Below, in pieces: positions 53,766-54,088 of a stretch of DNA of 54,088 nt; position 1 is the first letter of the stretch; each line of letters begins with the position of its first letter. The stretch lies in NCBI GenBank assembly GCA_037447655.1, contig JBBHKE010003423.1, positions 19,839 to 73,926 of the forward strand, in the 5' to 3' direction. Made by a program: the position numbers and the translations under genes. This DNA is from Zygnema cylindricum (taxonomy: Eukaryota; Streptophyta; Zygnematophyceae; Zygnematales; Zygnemataceae). The notes under the pieces were generated by a model. The model made no database searches. It saw only the letters and a program-made list of their open reading frames with translations, and was not told where the DNA came from.

Positions 53766-53945
53766 AAAAAAAAAAAAAAAAAAGGTAAAGGAAAAGAAAA
53801 AGGAAAAGAAAAAGAAAAAGGAAAAGGAAAAGAAAAAGGAAAAGGAAAAGGAAAAGGAAAAGGAAAAGAAAAAGGAAAAGAAAAAGGAAAAAAAAAAGAA
53901 AAAGAAAGAGAAAGGCAAAAAGGAAAAAGAAAAGAGAAGAAAAGG
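53766..53945. repeat. GGAAAAGAAAAA microsatellite after an A18 run
   Basis: A homopurine tract built from GGAAAA and GAAAAA units for about 160 bp. The Lys/Glu or Phe/Leu frames through it on both strands are artefacts of the repeat. Confidence 0.95.
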
Positions 53946-54088
53946 CATAGATGAAGAAACGCATTCAGTAACAAGTTCTATCTCAAATACAACCATTTTT
54001 TTTGCAAAATTAAAAAAGCAAAACAAAAAGGGACTAAATTGCCATAGAAAGCCTTTAAATAATAGCTTCCAATAGCCTACCTTGTTAA

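Noticed and set aside
53704-54075. Lys/Glu-rich and Phe/Leu-rich frames at the window end
   Set aside because: Translations of the GGAAAAGAAAAA microsatellite in several frames on both strands.
1-54088. CRISPR array, operon or prokaryotic island
   Set aside because: No regularly spaced identical short repeats, no clustered same-strand ORFs with ribosome-binding sites; everything coding is eukaryotic retroelement.

Overview
This is eukaryotic, intron-era 'junk' sequence: no operons, no ribosome-binding sites and no recognisable host gene. It is a densely nested graveyard of LTR retrotransposons (Ty1/copia and Ty3/gypsy chromovirus types) plus one non-LTR-type reverse transcriptase. The element types, an initiator tRNA-Met type primer site and ACGT-core G-boxes in the LTRs suggest a plant-lineage (streptophyte) genome, probably large and repeat-rich. 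Species cannot be read from the window. Two N runs (16900-16909 and 40346-41144) show it is a scaffold.

Layout. 1-2950 and 10765-12523 are the two halves of one degenerate Ty3/gypsy-like element whose polyprotein contains a C5-cytosine DNA methyltransferase between protease and reverse transcriptase. It is split inside the RT by a Copia-1 element (2971-10764, + strand), which itself has lost protease and most of integrase and gained reverse-oriented LTR debris and an ~100-bp minisatellite (4922-7665). 12524-18082 is a pile of LTRs and internal stubs of the same copia superfamily in both orientations. 18083-25387 is a nearly complete chromovirus (Gypsy-A, - strand): LTR, gag, protease-RT-RNase H, integrase, chromodomain and an extra 3' ORF. 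25388-28543 is a circularly permuted copia element. 28544-32822 is a second, truncated chromovirus (Gypsy-B). 32823-43039 holds a minus-strand Copia-1-type element interrupted by another copia (Copia-3, 37384 to at least 40345) and the large gap. 43040 to about 47292 is the 3' part of a different, plus-strand copia (Copia-2). 47331-47790 is a hairpin-forming minisatellite. 47800-51070 is a non-LTR-type RT with a C-terminal zinc motif and a nuclease-like domain, split by a clean solo LTR (48241-49482, 5-bp target duplication CTTTC). 51071-54088 is low-copy, AT-rich sequence with microsatellites, a tandem palindrome array and G-boxes, possibly flanking a host gene outside the window.

All coding regions are pseudogenes or fragments, so 'working together' applies to families: gag packages RNA, protease-RT-RNase H-integrase copy and insert it, and LTRs carry promoters. 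The most notable observations are the methyltransferase captured by the gypsy element (its catalytic Cys replaced by Ser here), the accessory NLS/acidic/coiled-coil ORF after the chromodomain, priming by the anticodon arm of initiator tRNA-Met in the copia family, conserved dyads and an antisense tRNA-like unit in the LTRs, and a rearrangement joining Gypsy-A and Gypsy-B that looks like integration of a circular DNA.
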